From the NCBI GenBank assembly GCA_027494135.1, contig JAOSJK010000023.1, positions 76,558 through 140,557 on the forward strand: a stretch of 64,000 nucleotides of DNA. Direction: 5' to 3'. Positions 52,867 through 61,652 of this stretch are shown piece by piece. Numbering within the stretch: position 1 is the stretch's first letter; the number at the start of each line of letters is the position of its first letter. This stretch comes from Acidimicrobiia bacterium. GTDB taxonomy: Bacteria; Actinomycetota; Acidimicrobiia; IMCC26256; PALSA-610. The position numbers were made by a program, and so were the translations under genes. The notes under the pieces were generated by a model, which saw only the letters and a program-made list of their open reading frames with translations, had not been told where the DNA came from and did not search any database.

Positions 52867-54569
52867 GACTGCCCATCCGCCAAGGCTTTCGCTGCCTGGA
52901 GGGCCTCCCGTAAAGATTCCGGAGCTGAGTCCAACCCGCCCTGCTGGACTCGGTCCATCACCTCACGAATAACTTGTGGCTTCGGTGTCCGATCTAGAGC
53001 TCGCAGCACCTGATCCCAGTAGCCGGCATCCCCCTCGCCCAGCGTTATGGTGTTCGCCTTCTGTTGCGAAATATGACTCTTAAACACATCACCGAATCCC
53101 GCTTCGCAGAGCATCACTTCGATGTTGGCGTGATCTAGCACACGGATGTGTCTTTGCGCCTGGCGACCTTGCAGATGCGCGGAGCAGATCACTTCGTCTT
53201 GCTTCCCCGCTGCGTCTCCGTCTGCAAGAAGGAACCACTCGATGCCAAGAGCGTTGGCCAGCTTCACCAGTGGCTCGACGCCGGAATTCTTGTGGTTCAC
53301 GATCCGGATGCCAAGTCGATCCAGGTCCAGGTCCATGAGGATCGCGAGCTCAGAGAGCGCCCAATACTCCGATTCACCCTCGACAAGTAGCCAGCAACGC
53401 GCGAAGAACAGATCTCCACGGCTGCTCCGAACGTGGAAGTCGATTTTTCGCTGCTCTTCAGCACTGAGCGTCGCGGGGCTAACTCTAAACACATGCACCT
53501 TGCCCTCGCGGCGCGCGAATCTGCGAATGCGTGCAACCGGTACTCGCGCCAGTAGATCCCCGGAATGGGTGGCCACGAGCTTCTGACCTGGGATCGCCTC
53601 AAGTGCTGACCACAGGGAGCGAATCGCGGAGGGATGCAGGTGAGCTTCAGGCTCTTCGAGGGTCAGCATCGGCTCGCTGTACTCGTCATACTGCTCTGTG
53701 AGCATAGTGGCGAGAAACGCCTCGAAGAGAAACAGGACGGACAGGCTCTGCGTTCCGGAGCCGTGCCGGGTCAAGGGGAGCTTCGCGCCCGTCTGCGCCG
53801 AGATGCTCACCTGTGCCCTAGCCAGTAGGTCTGAAACGCGCCCCGGGAGAGCCTCGATATCGACGACTCCCGCCTTGCCCGAGGAGAGAATGTCGCGACA
53901 CTTCGCCAAGTGCGTCTTGATCGCCTGAAGGGGTTCGTGAGCCTTGAGAACCTCGTCATTGAGAGCCGCCAGCTCGGCCGCCAGCTTCTCTCGCAGCTCC
54001 TGAGGGATACCTGTGTGGCGCATGAAGGGCGCCCAGAACGTGGAACGGCCAGCGAACTCGCGTGCCGCATCGCGGAGGGCAGAAAGAAAGAACACGGGCT
54101 TCAACTGAAGGAAGGCCGCTAGGACCTGTGGGCGTTTGGTCTTTGGTGGCAGAGAGTTCTCCTCGCAATCGAGGAAGGCCCAGTCCGAAACGAAATCTTT
54201 GAGACCTTCGTCGAACGCGCTGTTCAGTCGGAGCAACACGTGACCCCTACCCTCACCATCGAACACACGGATGTCACCCAAGGTCTGGATGACCTCATCC
54301 GGGAGATCGTCAGGCGCTAGGAAGTCAAGCGTGATGCTTAGCGGATGTGCGTCCTGGGGCTGCGCAGCCGCTGTCGAAAGGTGATAGTCATAGTCATCTA
54401 GCGGAGATCCACGCCTAGCGATGTTGCGCGATAGACAAAGCCTGATGGCCTCGAGAAAGCTTGTCTTTCCTGAGTTGTTTTCGCCAATCAGTACTGTGAG
54501 GGGATCGAGTTCCACATCGATGCTCTCGAAGCCCCGAAAGTTCCTTACTTGAACCTTGCTCAGCAACAC
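52863..54569 (-). CDS. gajA: GajA, OLD-type nuclease of Gabija
   Basis: A 568-residue OLD-family protein starting GTG. The ABC-type ATPase half has Walker A IGENNSGKTSFLEAI near residue 30 and signature/Walker B MLTLEEPEAHLHPSAI near 303. The Toprim half has LLVEGESEYWALSEL near 393 and WFLLADGDAAGKQ near 450, the metal-binding residues of a nicking nuclease. Length is typical of GajA. With gajB it makes a complete Gabija system, placed between traG and the relaxase gene and in the same direction. Confidence 0.93.
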   Translation of the reverse strand: MLLSKVQVRNFRGFESIDVELDPLTVLIGENNSGKTSFLEAIRLCLSRNIARRGSPLDDYDYHLSTAAAQPQDAHPLSITLDFLAPDDLPDEVIQTLGDIRVFDGEGRGHVLLRLNSAFDEGLKDFVSDWAFLDCEENSLPPKTKRPQVLAAFLQLKPVFFLSALRDAAREFAGRSTFWAPFMRHTGIPQELREKLAAELAALNDEVLKAHEPLQAIKTHLAKCRDILSSGKAGVVDIEALPGRVSDLLARAQVSISAQTGAKLPLTRHGSGTQSLSVLFLFEAFLATMLTEQYDEYSEPMLTLEEPEAHLHPSAIRSLWSALEAIPGQKLVATHSGDLLARVPVARIRRFARREGKVHVFRVSPATLSAEEQRKIDFHVRSSRGDLFFARCWLLVEGESEYWALSELAILMDLDLDRLGIRIVNHKNSGVEPLVKLANALGIEWFLLADGDAAGKQDEVICSAHLQGRQAQRHIRVLDHANIEVMLCEAGFGDVFKSHISQQKANTITLGEGDAGYWDQVLRALDRTPKPQVIREVMDRVQQGGLDSAPESLREALQAAKALADGQS

Positions 54570-54647
54570 GGTGCAGTCTCCCTGCGAGGAACGTGATCAC
54601 CTGCTTCAGGCCATTCGCCCTCCTGTTGAGATTGCGGAAGCGTGCCT

Positions 54648-56417
54648 CTATCGCTCGTGGTTGCGGCCGTGTTCCCACGTCCTTTCCAGGTCGTCGAGCT
54701 GCCAGGCGACCAGGCGCCGACGCTCTGCGCTCCGCTCCGCCCGCGACTGCGCCTCGTACTCGTGGCCGATCTGGAGGTCGTTCTGGTCGGTGCGGATCGT
54801 GGTGAGCTCGCGGCCCGTGTCGAGCACAGCGTGCTGCTGGTTCTCTCGGTCGTAGGCTACGGCCTCCAAGCGGCCGGACAGGCGCTGGCCGGGAACGTCC
54901 GGTGCCGGATGGACGGGCTTCCGCGAGTGCTTCTGGACCTCCTCCAGGTTGAGCGGCGTCCGCTCGTGGCCTCGGTCTTCCATCATCGCCTCCGCCTTCT
55001 GGGAAAGGCGTAGCGCCCTCCCCTGCTCGCGCTCCTCCTCGACCAGGAGCCCGGCTCGGACCAACCGCTCGCGCCGCGCGCGCACGGCCTCGTCCCACTG
55101 CCGGCCGAACCCCGACACAGCCGGCCTCTCGGGGCCCATGGTCCCGTGGGCCCAAACGCGGCGCAGGGCCTCGCGGTCCAGCGCGGTCGTGGGGCGCGTC
55201 TCCGAGCGCATGGATTCGAGCGTCCCGTGGTCGTGCGGGAGAACCCACGGCCGGGCGGCTCCGTCCGCTTCGAACACCCGGCCGGCGAGGGTCACGATCG
55301 ACCCCTTCCGCAGCCCGCCGGCCGCGCGCTCGCGCTCCAGCCGCGGCGTCTGGCGCACGGCGTGAACGACGCCGTCGGGCGCTTCCAGGATCACGTGGAC
55401 CTGGTCCGTGGCCTCGTCGTGGACCGCGCCTGCCAGTCGGCCCGTGAGGACCTGGCTCGGCTGGAGCTCGGTGATCTCGACCTTCCGCGGCGGCTCGGTC
55501 AGCGACACCGCCGGATCGTGAAGCGCGCGGTGAATGTCCTCGAGCCGCTGGAGGGCGCGGAGGTCGGCACGGAAGTGCTCCGGCACCCGCCAGCCGCGCG
55601 GGCTCTCGCGAACGGCGACACCCAGCGACTCGAGGTGCTCGAGGCGGCGCCAGAGGTGGTGGCGCGGCGTCCCGACCGCGGGCTCCCGCCGGAAGCGGAC
55701 TCTTCGGCTCCCGCCTGCCCGCCGCTCGATCTCGAGGTCGAGGGCTCCCACGTAGCGAGCCTTGACCCCCGCCTCGCGGGCGCGCTCGACGTCGCGGAGG
55801 GTGCGCGGCCCGAGCTCTCGGGTCGCAAGCTCCTGGCTCCGGTGCCGGAGGCCATGGCGGATGGTGTCGCGCGCGATCCGCAGCTCCGCCCCGTCCTCGC
55901 GCACGCCGCGGACGGCGATGTGGAGGTGCGGCCGGTCGTTGTGGTCGTGCTCGACGGCGACCCAGGTGAGCTTCGTGCCGAGCTCCTGGCCGAGCGCGCC
56001 CATGAGGTCGCGCGCGTGCTGCGGGAGGTTCATCCGGTCGCCGTTCTCGGGCGAGACGACGAGCTTCCAGAGGCGCCCGTCGCCGGCCTTCTCCCAGCCG
56101 GCCAGCGTCTCGGCGACCGGGACGTCCTCGCGCTTGGCATCGAAGCCGAGGCCTCGGTTCTCGGGGTCCGGGCGTCCCTTCTCGCGGGCGATGTAGCGGC
56201 CGTGCGCGCGCCACTTCCCGTTCCCCTCGTTGCGCCGGTACGAGACCTTGACGGTGCTCCGCTGGGAGAGCCGGTGGACCTGCGGGCGACTCGCGCGCAC
56301 CCTCCCCCGCCGGCCGTAGCGGAGGAAGCGGCGCCCGAGCCGGCGCGCCTTCCGCGTAGCCGTCTGCTCGGACTCGGAGCGCCGCGGCGGGGGTCGAAGC
56401 TCGTAGGGATCGGCCAT
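54648..56417 (-). CDS. relaxase (VirD2-like, DUF3363)
   Basis: A 589-residue conjugative relaxase. Basic N-terminus; RNGRYIAREKG-type region (WRAHGRYIAREKGRPDP); VEHDHNDRPHLHIAVRGV near residue 162 gives the three-His metal site; the nicking Tyr is not assigned with confidence. The long C-terminal part (EITELQPSQVLTGRLAG, LTTIRTDQNDLQIG) matches relaxases with DUF3363. It nicks oriT and pilots the strand through TraG. An in-frame octamer repeat encodes WAHGTMGP near residue 425. No oriT could be pinpointed. Confidence 0.88.
   Translation of the reverse strand: MADPYELRPPPRRSESEQTATRKARRLGRRFLRYGRRGRVRASRPQVHRLSQRSTVKVSYRRNEGNGKWRAHGRYIAREKGRPDPENRGLGFDAKREDVPVAETLAGWEKAGDGRLWKLVVSPENGDRMNLPQHARDLMGALGQELGTKLTWVAVEHDHNDRPHLHIAVRGVREDGAELRIARDTIRHGLRHRSQELATRELGPRTLRDVERAREAGVKARYVGALDLEIERRAGGSRRVRFRREPAVGTPRHHLWRRLEHLESLGVAVRESPRGWRVPEHFRADLRALQRLEDIHRALHDPAVSLTEPPRKVEITELQPSQVLTGRLAGAVHDEATDQVHVILEAPDGVVHAVRQTPRLERERAAGGLRKGSIVTLAGRVFEADGAARPWVLPHDHGTLESMRSETRPTTALDREALRRVWAHGTMGPERPAVSGFGRQWDEAVRARRERLVRAGLLVEEEREQGRALRLSQKAEAMMEDRGHERTPLNLEEVQKHSRKPVHPAPDVPGQRLSGRLEAVAYDRENQQHAVLDTGRELTTIRTDQNDLQIGHEYEAQSRAERSAERRRLVAWQLDDLERTWEHGRNHER
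55132..55155. repeat. octamer trimer inside relaxase gene
   Basis: On the minus strand TTGGGCCC, ACGGGACC, ATGGGCCC: three consecutive octamers of the family arrayed upstream of parA and present at 3194-3217. In the relaxase frame they add eight codons (WAHGTMGP), so the reading frame is kept. Confidence 0.75.
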
Positions 56418-56421
56418 TTGA

Positions 56422-56811
56422 TCAGAGCTCCTGCAGCGCGTCCGAGAGAGCCTGGGGAAGCGCCGTCCGCTCGCCCGGAACGCGCTCTCCGAGCCGGCGC
56501 AGGAGCCCCCGAATCTGGTCGCTCGTGAGATGCACGTTGTGCAGGTCGAGCGCCGATTGCCGTGCGCTCCACGCGCGCTTGCTGGTGCCGCGCTCGTCGA
56601 GCGCCGAGGCGCCCCGCTGCCGCATTGCCTCGAGCCGCTCGGCCTTCATCTTCGGGAGTCGATCGGCGACCTCCAGGAGCGCACCCAGCAGGAGATCCGG
56701 CTCCACCCGCTCCATGCCCGCGATCGCCACGAGCCCACCCAGGTTGGCCAGGACGTGGACGCGCTTGCCCTGCTCCCGCGTGTGGAGAACGCCCGTTTCT
56801 GCTGCGCTCAT
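56422..56811 (-). CDS. unknown protein upstream of relaxase
   Basis: A 129-residue soluble, mostly helical protein (VHVLANLGGLVAIAGMERVE, LLLGALLEVADRLPKMKAE, TSDQIRGLLRRLGERV). It ends 4 bp before the relaxase start and is surely cotranscribed. No family recognised. Accessory relaxosome or regulatory roles are possible by position. Confidence 0.65.
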   Translation of the reverse strand: MSAAETGVLHTREQGKRVHVLANLGGLVAIAGMERVEPDLLLGALLEVADRLPKMKAERLEAMRQRGASALDERGTSKRAWSARQSALDLHNVHLTSDQIRGLLRRLGERVPGERTALPQALSDALQEL

Positions 56812-56876
56812 CGCCGTCCCCCCGGTCGGCCCAGACGTCGCTTCAGACCGCCGCCAAGCTCACGTGTCTCGCCGCT

Positions 56877-57434
56877 TCAGAACGTCCACAGAGGTCTCGC
56901 TCCGGCGACGATCTGATCCGCGGAGACGGTGCCGAAATAGCGGCTGTCCCAGCTCCGCGAAGGGTTCATTCCCATGACGAAGAAGCGGCCCTCCGGGAGC
57001 ACGCTCTCGCCTTCGTCGGCGTGCTCGAGAGGCCTCCCTCGTGAATCGACTTCGGTGAGCTCGCTGTGCGGAACGGCCGCGCCGTTCACCGCCACACCGT
57101 CGATCGCGACCGCGATGCGATCACCGGGAACGCCGACCAGGCGCTTGAAGATCGGCGCAAGGCCGCTCGCGCAGGAGCCGTCGATCACGTAGCCGCGCTC
57201 GCGCGCGAGGTCCGCGGCCGCGCCGTCGAGGCAGACCGCGACCCAGGCTCCTCGCTCGAGAGTCGGCTCCATGCGCTGGTAGATGCCACGGGGCATCGAC
57301 TCCGTCCAGTTCACGCGGAGATCGAACGCGCTCGCGGCGCCGACGAGAAGCGCACTCGACGCGAAGATGGCGAGCACGAGGCGCACCCGCTTGGCCCTCC
57401 CCGGATCGCGCGCGATCCAGTTGGAGTCGATCAC
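56877..57434 (-). CDS. traF: TraF, S26-type conjugation peptidase
   Basis: A 185-residue signal-peptidase-like protein. One N-terminal membrane anchor (VRLVLAIFASSALLVGAAS), catalytic Ser in NWTESMPRGIYQ near residue 46, catalytic Lys in IFKRLVGVPGDRIAV near residue 97, and the S26 end motif FFVMGMNPSRSWDSRYFG. In IncP-type systems TraF matures and cyclises the TrbC pilin, which fits the TrbC gene here. Position between rep/par and the relaxase is standard for this element type. Confidence 0.93.
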   Translation of the reverse strand: MIDSNWIARDPGRAKRVRLVLAIFASSALLVGAASAFDLRVNWTESMPRGIYQRMEPTLERGAWVAVCLDGAAADLARERGYVIDGSCASGLAPIFKRLVGVPGDRIAVAIDGVAVNGAAVPHSELTEVDSRGRPLEHADEGESVLPEGRFFVMGMNPSRSWDSRYFGTVSADQIVAGARPLWTF

Positions 57435-57931
57435 GCGGCGCAGCGGAGGTCTCCACCCCGTAAGCCCAACGCGCGCCTAACGAACTCAGCGAAGACTCCA
57501 ACTCCTTTATCTTGCGTTACGATTTTTCGACTCCAACCCGCTGCTCCCTGGCACCGCCACTTGCCGGCGATCGGCATGGACTGAGAGCCGTCACGCAACA
57601 CCTCCCGGTGTTGACCATCCGACCGAAGCTGGGCCAAGGGGGAGAGCGAATCGGATCGCCGCCTGGCCGCGGTGTTGGCTCGAAGCGCTCGAGCTCGCCG
57701 CTACACCGACAACCTGGAGCCCGTGGCAGCGCCCTCTGGCGCGTTCTCGGCCCCGAGACTCACCGGAGTGCGCGAGAGCCCCCAAGCGCCCTCTCAGCGG
57801 CTCCTGGCGGTTCACGGGTCGTTTCCACCACGGAATGACGGCCCCGCCCTGCCCTGCCGGGAGCGGTCTTCGGACTGAACCGAACCGCGGCGAGTCGCTG
57901 GCGATGGGCTCGGCGCAGCGACTCCCGCGCA
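57435..57931. other. intergenic between traF and rep
   Basis: About 500 bp with no supported gene. 57480-57540 is AT-richer (TTTATCTTGCGTTACGATTTTT) and could contain the traF promoter. Frames on either strand lack motifs. It is a place to look for oriT, but no repeat or nick consensus is clear. Confidence 0.45.
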
Positions 57932-59240
57932 TCACGGCCGCCGGGTCTCGCCCTGGTGGCGGGTGATGAGGATCCCGCGCTCCTTGGCCATCGCCATGAG
58001 CTTCGTGGTGAGCCAGGCCCCGGGGTTCTTGATCGACCCTTCGCTCCCCGCGCGCCGCTGGAGCTGCTCGGCCCGGAGGTCGGCCAGCGCGAAGCGCACG
58101 GCCTCCTCGCCAAGCCCGCGGATCGCCCGCACCCACATCGGGATGCTTCCGGGGTCGTCCGTCTGCGCCACGATGTCCTCGACCAGGGGCCGAATCTGCT
58201 CCGGGATCCGGTCTATCGAGGGCGCCCGGACGGGGGCCTCCTGCGCCACCTTCCCCACGCGGTAGAAGGTCGCGAGCCAGCGGCCCGTCTTCGGGGATCG
58301 CTGGAGGTCGAATCGCGCGAGGTTCGGAAAGCCCTTCTGGAGGAGGCCATCCGCCGCCTCGCGCAGCGTCTGGCGGCGCTTGTTGGCGGCCGCGCCTTCG
58401 ATCGGGAGCGCGCCGTAGATGTCATCCTCGAAGCGCCGGTGGACCTGCTGCGAGGCGAACATCTTCGAGAGGTAGAGCGCGAGCCGCTGCTCGACCGGGC
58501 GCAGGCCGTGGAAGAAGGCGCTGTCGAAGCCGGTCACGAAGAAGCCCCGCTCCTGGGCGACTCGCGCGAAGGTGTCGCTCACCTCGATGAAGCCGAACGG
58601 GAGGCTCCTCCTGGAGGTCGCCCGAGCGGGCCCGGCGCGCCTCGTACCAGCCGGTGAAGAGGTGCCAGGCGCGCATGTTCCCGTAGGTCCGGCTCACCGG
58701 GTCCCAGAAGGCGTTGTCGCAGTCGAACTCGTAGCCGCACAGGATGTCGAGATCGCGCCGCAGCCGCGCGTAGTCGAGCGGCGCCGGGTTCTTGCCCGGG
58801 TGCTGGCGCCGGTAGAGCTTGCGGAGCGTCCCGAAGTAGATCCGGCCGCCGCGGAAGCCCTGGTCCTTCCAGATCTGGTGGAGGTCGAAGAGGAGCGCCT
58901 GGGTCGTCGCCCCGCCGTAGCCCCACTTGGCACTCGGGAACACGGTCCAGGACCGCTCGAGGCGCTGCCCGCGCGGGCCCGAGATGCTGTCGGCGAAGCG
59001 GATCAGGTCGTCCGACTGGAGCCGCCGCTTGCCGAACCGGAAGGCCGGAAACTCGGCCAGGCTGTGGTCGTAGCGGGCGTGATCGGCACCGCCCTCGTCG
59101 GCCGGCGGCTGCGTCGGCGCCGCACCGGCGGGTGCCCGCTGTGCGCGCGCCGGACGTCCGCGCGCACCCTCCTGGCGAAGCTGCTGGAGCTCCTCGCGAA
59201 GGGCACCTGAGGTGCGTGCTCTGGTCTCTTCTGAACTCAA
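57932..59240 (-). CDS. RepA-like replication initiator, apparent frameshift
   Basis: Replication initiator protein A (RPA) type. TTG start at 59240. Basic N-terminus, then SLAEFPAFRFGKRRLQS, TVFPSAKWGYGGATTQALLF, LRKLYRRQHPGKNPAPLDY and winged-helix-like parts (RPVEQRLALYLSKMFASQ, LPIEGAAANKRRQTLREA). The frame breaks at GAGGCTC (58601-58607 on the plus strand). Restoring minus-strand GAGCTC gives SGDLQEELPFGFIEVSDTF and 435 residues. A heptamer array with 21-22 bp periodicity lies directly upstream, suitable for initiator binding. Confidence 0.82.
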
Positions 59241-59344
59241 TCTTCAACTCGCGTTCGTTTAACGCGTTTGAATTTCATCGTTAGGATTTAGAGAACGTTT
59301 CCGGCTCGGATTGGCGTGTCGATTCGTGCACTTGCGCGCCACGA

Positions 59345-59482
59345 ACGACCTGAAAACCCGCACCGCGTACCCGAAAACCCGAAAGCCCGTACCCGAAAAC
59401 CCGAGCACCCGTTCCCGGCCGAACCCGAAGACCCGAGCCCGCTACCCGAAAACCTGAACCAGGTACCTGAAAACCCGAGGCC
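59345..59482. repeat. heptamer/iteron-like array, possible oriV
   Basis: Degenerate tandem repeats built on TACCCGA and AAACCCG. The core GAAAACC (once GAAGACC) recurs at 59352, 59373, 59395, 59427, 59448 and 59469, that is every 21-22 bp with one 32-bp step. This equals three heptamers or two helical turns, like iterons of plasmid origins. It lies upstream of the rep gene. No DnaA box was identified with confidence. Confidence 0.7.
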
Positions 59483-59483
59483 A

Positions 59484-60128
59484 TCACGCGTCGCTCGCCG
59501 AGGGCGCGGAGCGCCGCCGCTTCCGCGCCTCGCCGAAGATCTCGCCCAGCGTGTGGTCGAACTCGGCCATGCCCACGGCGTCGCCGTTCGCAGGCCGCCG
59601 GAGCTTGCCCTTGAAGGCCGCTGCGGTCTCGATGATCCGCTCCCGCTGCTCCACCAGGAAGTGCTCGAGGAGGGGCCGGCCGAGGTTCGAGTCGTCGAGC
59701 ACGACGCCGCCGAGGGCCGCGCTGAGCTCCGCCTTGAAGGTCTGAAATTCCGAGCGGAGGGTCTGCGGAACCCGGAACTTGAGCGGGACGTTGGGCTCGG
59801 GAAGCTCCTCGGGCTCGGGCTCCTCCGCGGCTTCCGCCCTCCCCTTCCGGCTCTTGGCGGCCTTCGTTCCGGCCTCCTTCGGAGCCGATTCGGTGGTGAC
59901 GGAGGGTTCCTTGGCCGGCTCCACGGGCGCCGATTCGGGCGTTCGAGGGACGCTTCGGAGGCCGGTCGCCGGTGCGGAGTCCTCCTCTTCCGGGGCCGAT
60001 TCCCGCGCCGGAGAGGCCGGCGGCGGGAGCGGTTCGGGGCTGGTGGCAGCGGCCATGGCGCTGCTCAGCCGGGGGTTCTGGAAGATATCGAGCGGCTCCG
60101 TGGCGCTGCTGGGTCGTCGCTTAGGCAT
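59484..60128 (-). CDS. putative ParA partner protein
   Basis: A 214-residue protein: disordered Pro/Glu/Ala-rich N-terminal 115 residues, then a folded C-terminus (NVPLKFRVPQTLRSEFQTFK, DDSNLGRPLLEHFLVEQ) resembling a small DNA-binding domain, and a basic tail. Its start overlaps the parA stop by 8 bp. Small DNA-binding partners with disordered arms are usual downstream of type Ib ParA genes. No family is recognised; the centromere-binding role is inferred. Confidence 0.6.
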   Translation of the reverse strand: MPKRRPSSATEPLDIFQNPRLSSAMAAATSPEPLPPPASPARESAPEEEDSAPATGLRSVPRTPESAPVEPAKEPSVTTESAPKEAGTKAAKSRKGRAEAAEEPEPEELPEPNVPLKFRVPQTLRSEFQTFKAELSAALGGVVLDDSNLGRPLLEHFLVEQRERIIETAAAFKGKLRRPANGDAVGMAEFDHTLGEIFGEARKRRRSAPSASDA

Positions 60129-61059
60129 TGGCCGTCACCCCCTGCGCGGCGGCCGGCAGCGGGGCCAGCGCGGGCCGCTGCTCCGACTTGGTGAGCGTCG
60201 CCCGGTGGGCGAGGATCCGCTGTTCCACCTCCCGGGCGAGCTTGCGGTACTGGTCGCTCACCTTGTGGGCGGGCTCGGCCTGGAGCAGCGTCTGGCCGCG
60301 ATGCGCCGCCCGGTCGATCGCGGCCGCGCGCCCGATCGTGGTCTTGAACTTCACCGGCTCCTGGTTCGCCTGGCGGAAGCGCTCGGTGATGGCGTCCTCG
60401 TAGCGCTTGGCGAGCGTGACGCGCCGGTCCATGCACGAGAGGATGAGCCCCAGGAGATGGAGATCCGGGTTGCGCCCAGGTCGCCGCGCGTTCGCGATGT
60501 CCTCGAGGGCGTCCGGGAGCGAGTCGACCGCGAGCTTCTCCGGGACCAGCGAGAGCACGAAGTAGTCCGAGACCATGTACGCGCTGCGCGTGGTCGGCGA
60601 CGCCTGGGGCCCCGTGTCGATGATGATGTAGTCGTAGCGCCCCAGCGCCTTGAGCTCCTCCACGGCCGGACTCAGGCAGTCGTTCGGGTTGTAGAACTTG
60701 TCCTTCGCCGAGAGCGCCCGGTCGACGCCCTGGAGGGCGCGCGACGACGGGATGACGTCGACATTCTGCGGCAGCTCGACGTCCAGCTCGCGATCGTCGA
60801 AGCTGAGGACGGCCTCCTCCGCCGTGCTGTCGCCCGTTAGGATCGACATCGTGGTGAAGAAGGCGTCCGGCGGGATCTGGAAGACCTTGGTGGCGCCGTA
60901 GTTCTCGTCGACGTCCCAGAGGAGAACGCGCCGCCCGGCTTCGCCGAGCGCGACGGCCAAGTGGCAGGCGTTCGTGGTCTTCGAAACGCCGCCCTTCTGC
61001 ATGCCAATGCTGAGCACGTATCCAGCCCGAAGCGGACTGGTGGACGAATCGCTCATCAA
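60121..61059 (-). CDS. parA: ParA-type partition ATPase
   Basis: A 312-residue deviant Walker-type ATPase: MQKGGVSKTTNACHLAVAL near residue 20 with the signature Lys, LLWDVDENYGATKVF, YDYIIIDTGPQASPTTRSAY, and VLSLVPEKLAVDSL. No N-terminal HTH, so type Ib-like. It segregates the element together with the downstream protein; the octamer arrays just upstream are candidate centromeres. It heads the leftward operon parA, partner, rep. Confidence 0.93.
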   Translation of the reverse strand: MMSDSSTSPLRAGYVLSIGMQKGGVSKTTNACHLAVALGEAGRRVLLWDVDENYGATKVFQIPPDAFFTTMSILTGDSTAEEAVLSFDDRELDVELPQNVDVIPSSRALQGVDRALSAKDKFYNPNDCLSPAVEELKALGRYDYIIIDTGPQASPTTRSAYMVSDYFVLSLVPEKLAVDSLPDALEDIANARRPGRNPDLHLLGLILSCMDRRVTLAKRYEDAITERFRQANQEPVKFKTTIGRAAAIDRAAHRGQTLLQAEPAHKVSDQYRKLAREVEQRILAHRATLTKSEQRPALAPLPAAAQGVTANA

Positions 61060-61184
61060 CTCACCCCCGTGATTGATGGCTCGCGGGCCCGTGGGCCCAA
61101 ACGCACTTTTGCACGGTCGAAAGATTCTCGCAAGAGCGTTTACAACTCCGCGGAATCACGATCGGGCCCGTGGGCCCATGCGTT

Positions 61185-61471
61185 TCGAGTCCGTGGGACT
61201 GTGAGACCGCGGGTCCGCGGGCCCAAGCGATCGAGCCGCTCGGTACCGGGGGCCCACGGGACGGTGAGCCCATAAGACCATGGGCCCTCACGCCCGAAGG
61301 CCCACAGCCCCGTAGGCCTGTGAGCCTGTGGACCTGTAGACCCGTACGACTGTAGCCCCGTAGACCTTCGGGGTTATAGGCCCGTGGTCCTGAAAGCCCG
61401 TAGGCCCAAAGGCCTTCGGGCTTATGCGCTCGTGGGCCCGTAGCTCCGCACGACCGCGGGACCATGGTCTC
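61185..61471. repeat. GGGCCC octamer array A
   Basis: Degenerate 8-bp tandem repeats, consensus about GTRGRCCY with palindromic cores GGGCCC. One short run is at 61193-61224 (GTGGGACT, GTGAGACC, GCGGGTCC, GCGGGCCC). A long one runs at about 61240-61471, for example GTAGGCCT, GTGAGCCT, GTGGACCT, GTAGACCC from 61312, in register for nearly 30 units. The octamer period also makes long open frames with 8-residue repeats, which I do not regard as genes. Lies 130-410 bp upstream of parA. GGGCCC pairs also occur at 61084-61098. Confidence 0.8.
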
Positions 61472-61652
61472 CCGCGCGCGAACGTGCCGGCCAGGACCAG
61501 GCGAGCTTGGTATGCGAGCGCGTTCGCGGTTGACTGGCGCGCCGGCATGCGGACCGAGCGACTGCGTGACGGCCACCAGCGATCAACGTGCGAAGCGTCT
61601 CGACGCGGTGCTCGTTCGTCTCCGTCGCCTCGCCGACGGCCTCGGCGTCCAT

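Noticed and set aside
57435..57931. oriT candidate between traF and rep
   Set aside because: A gene-free region in a plausible place, but I could not see a convincing inverted repeat plus nick motif.
59281..59487. Small frame with GSGFRV-type repeats
   Set aside because: Arises from the heptamer array; no ribosome site and no homology expected.
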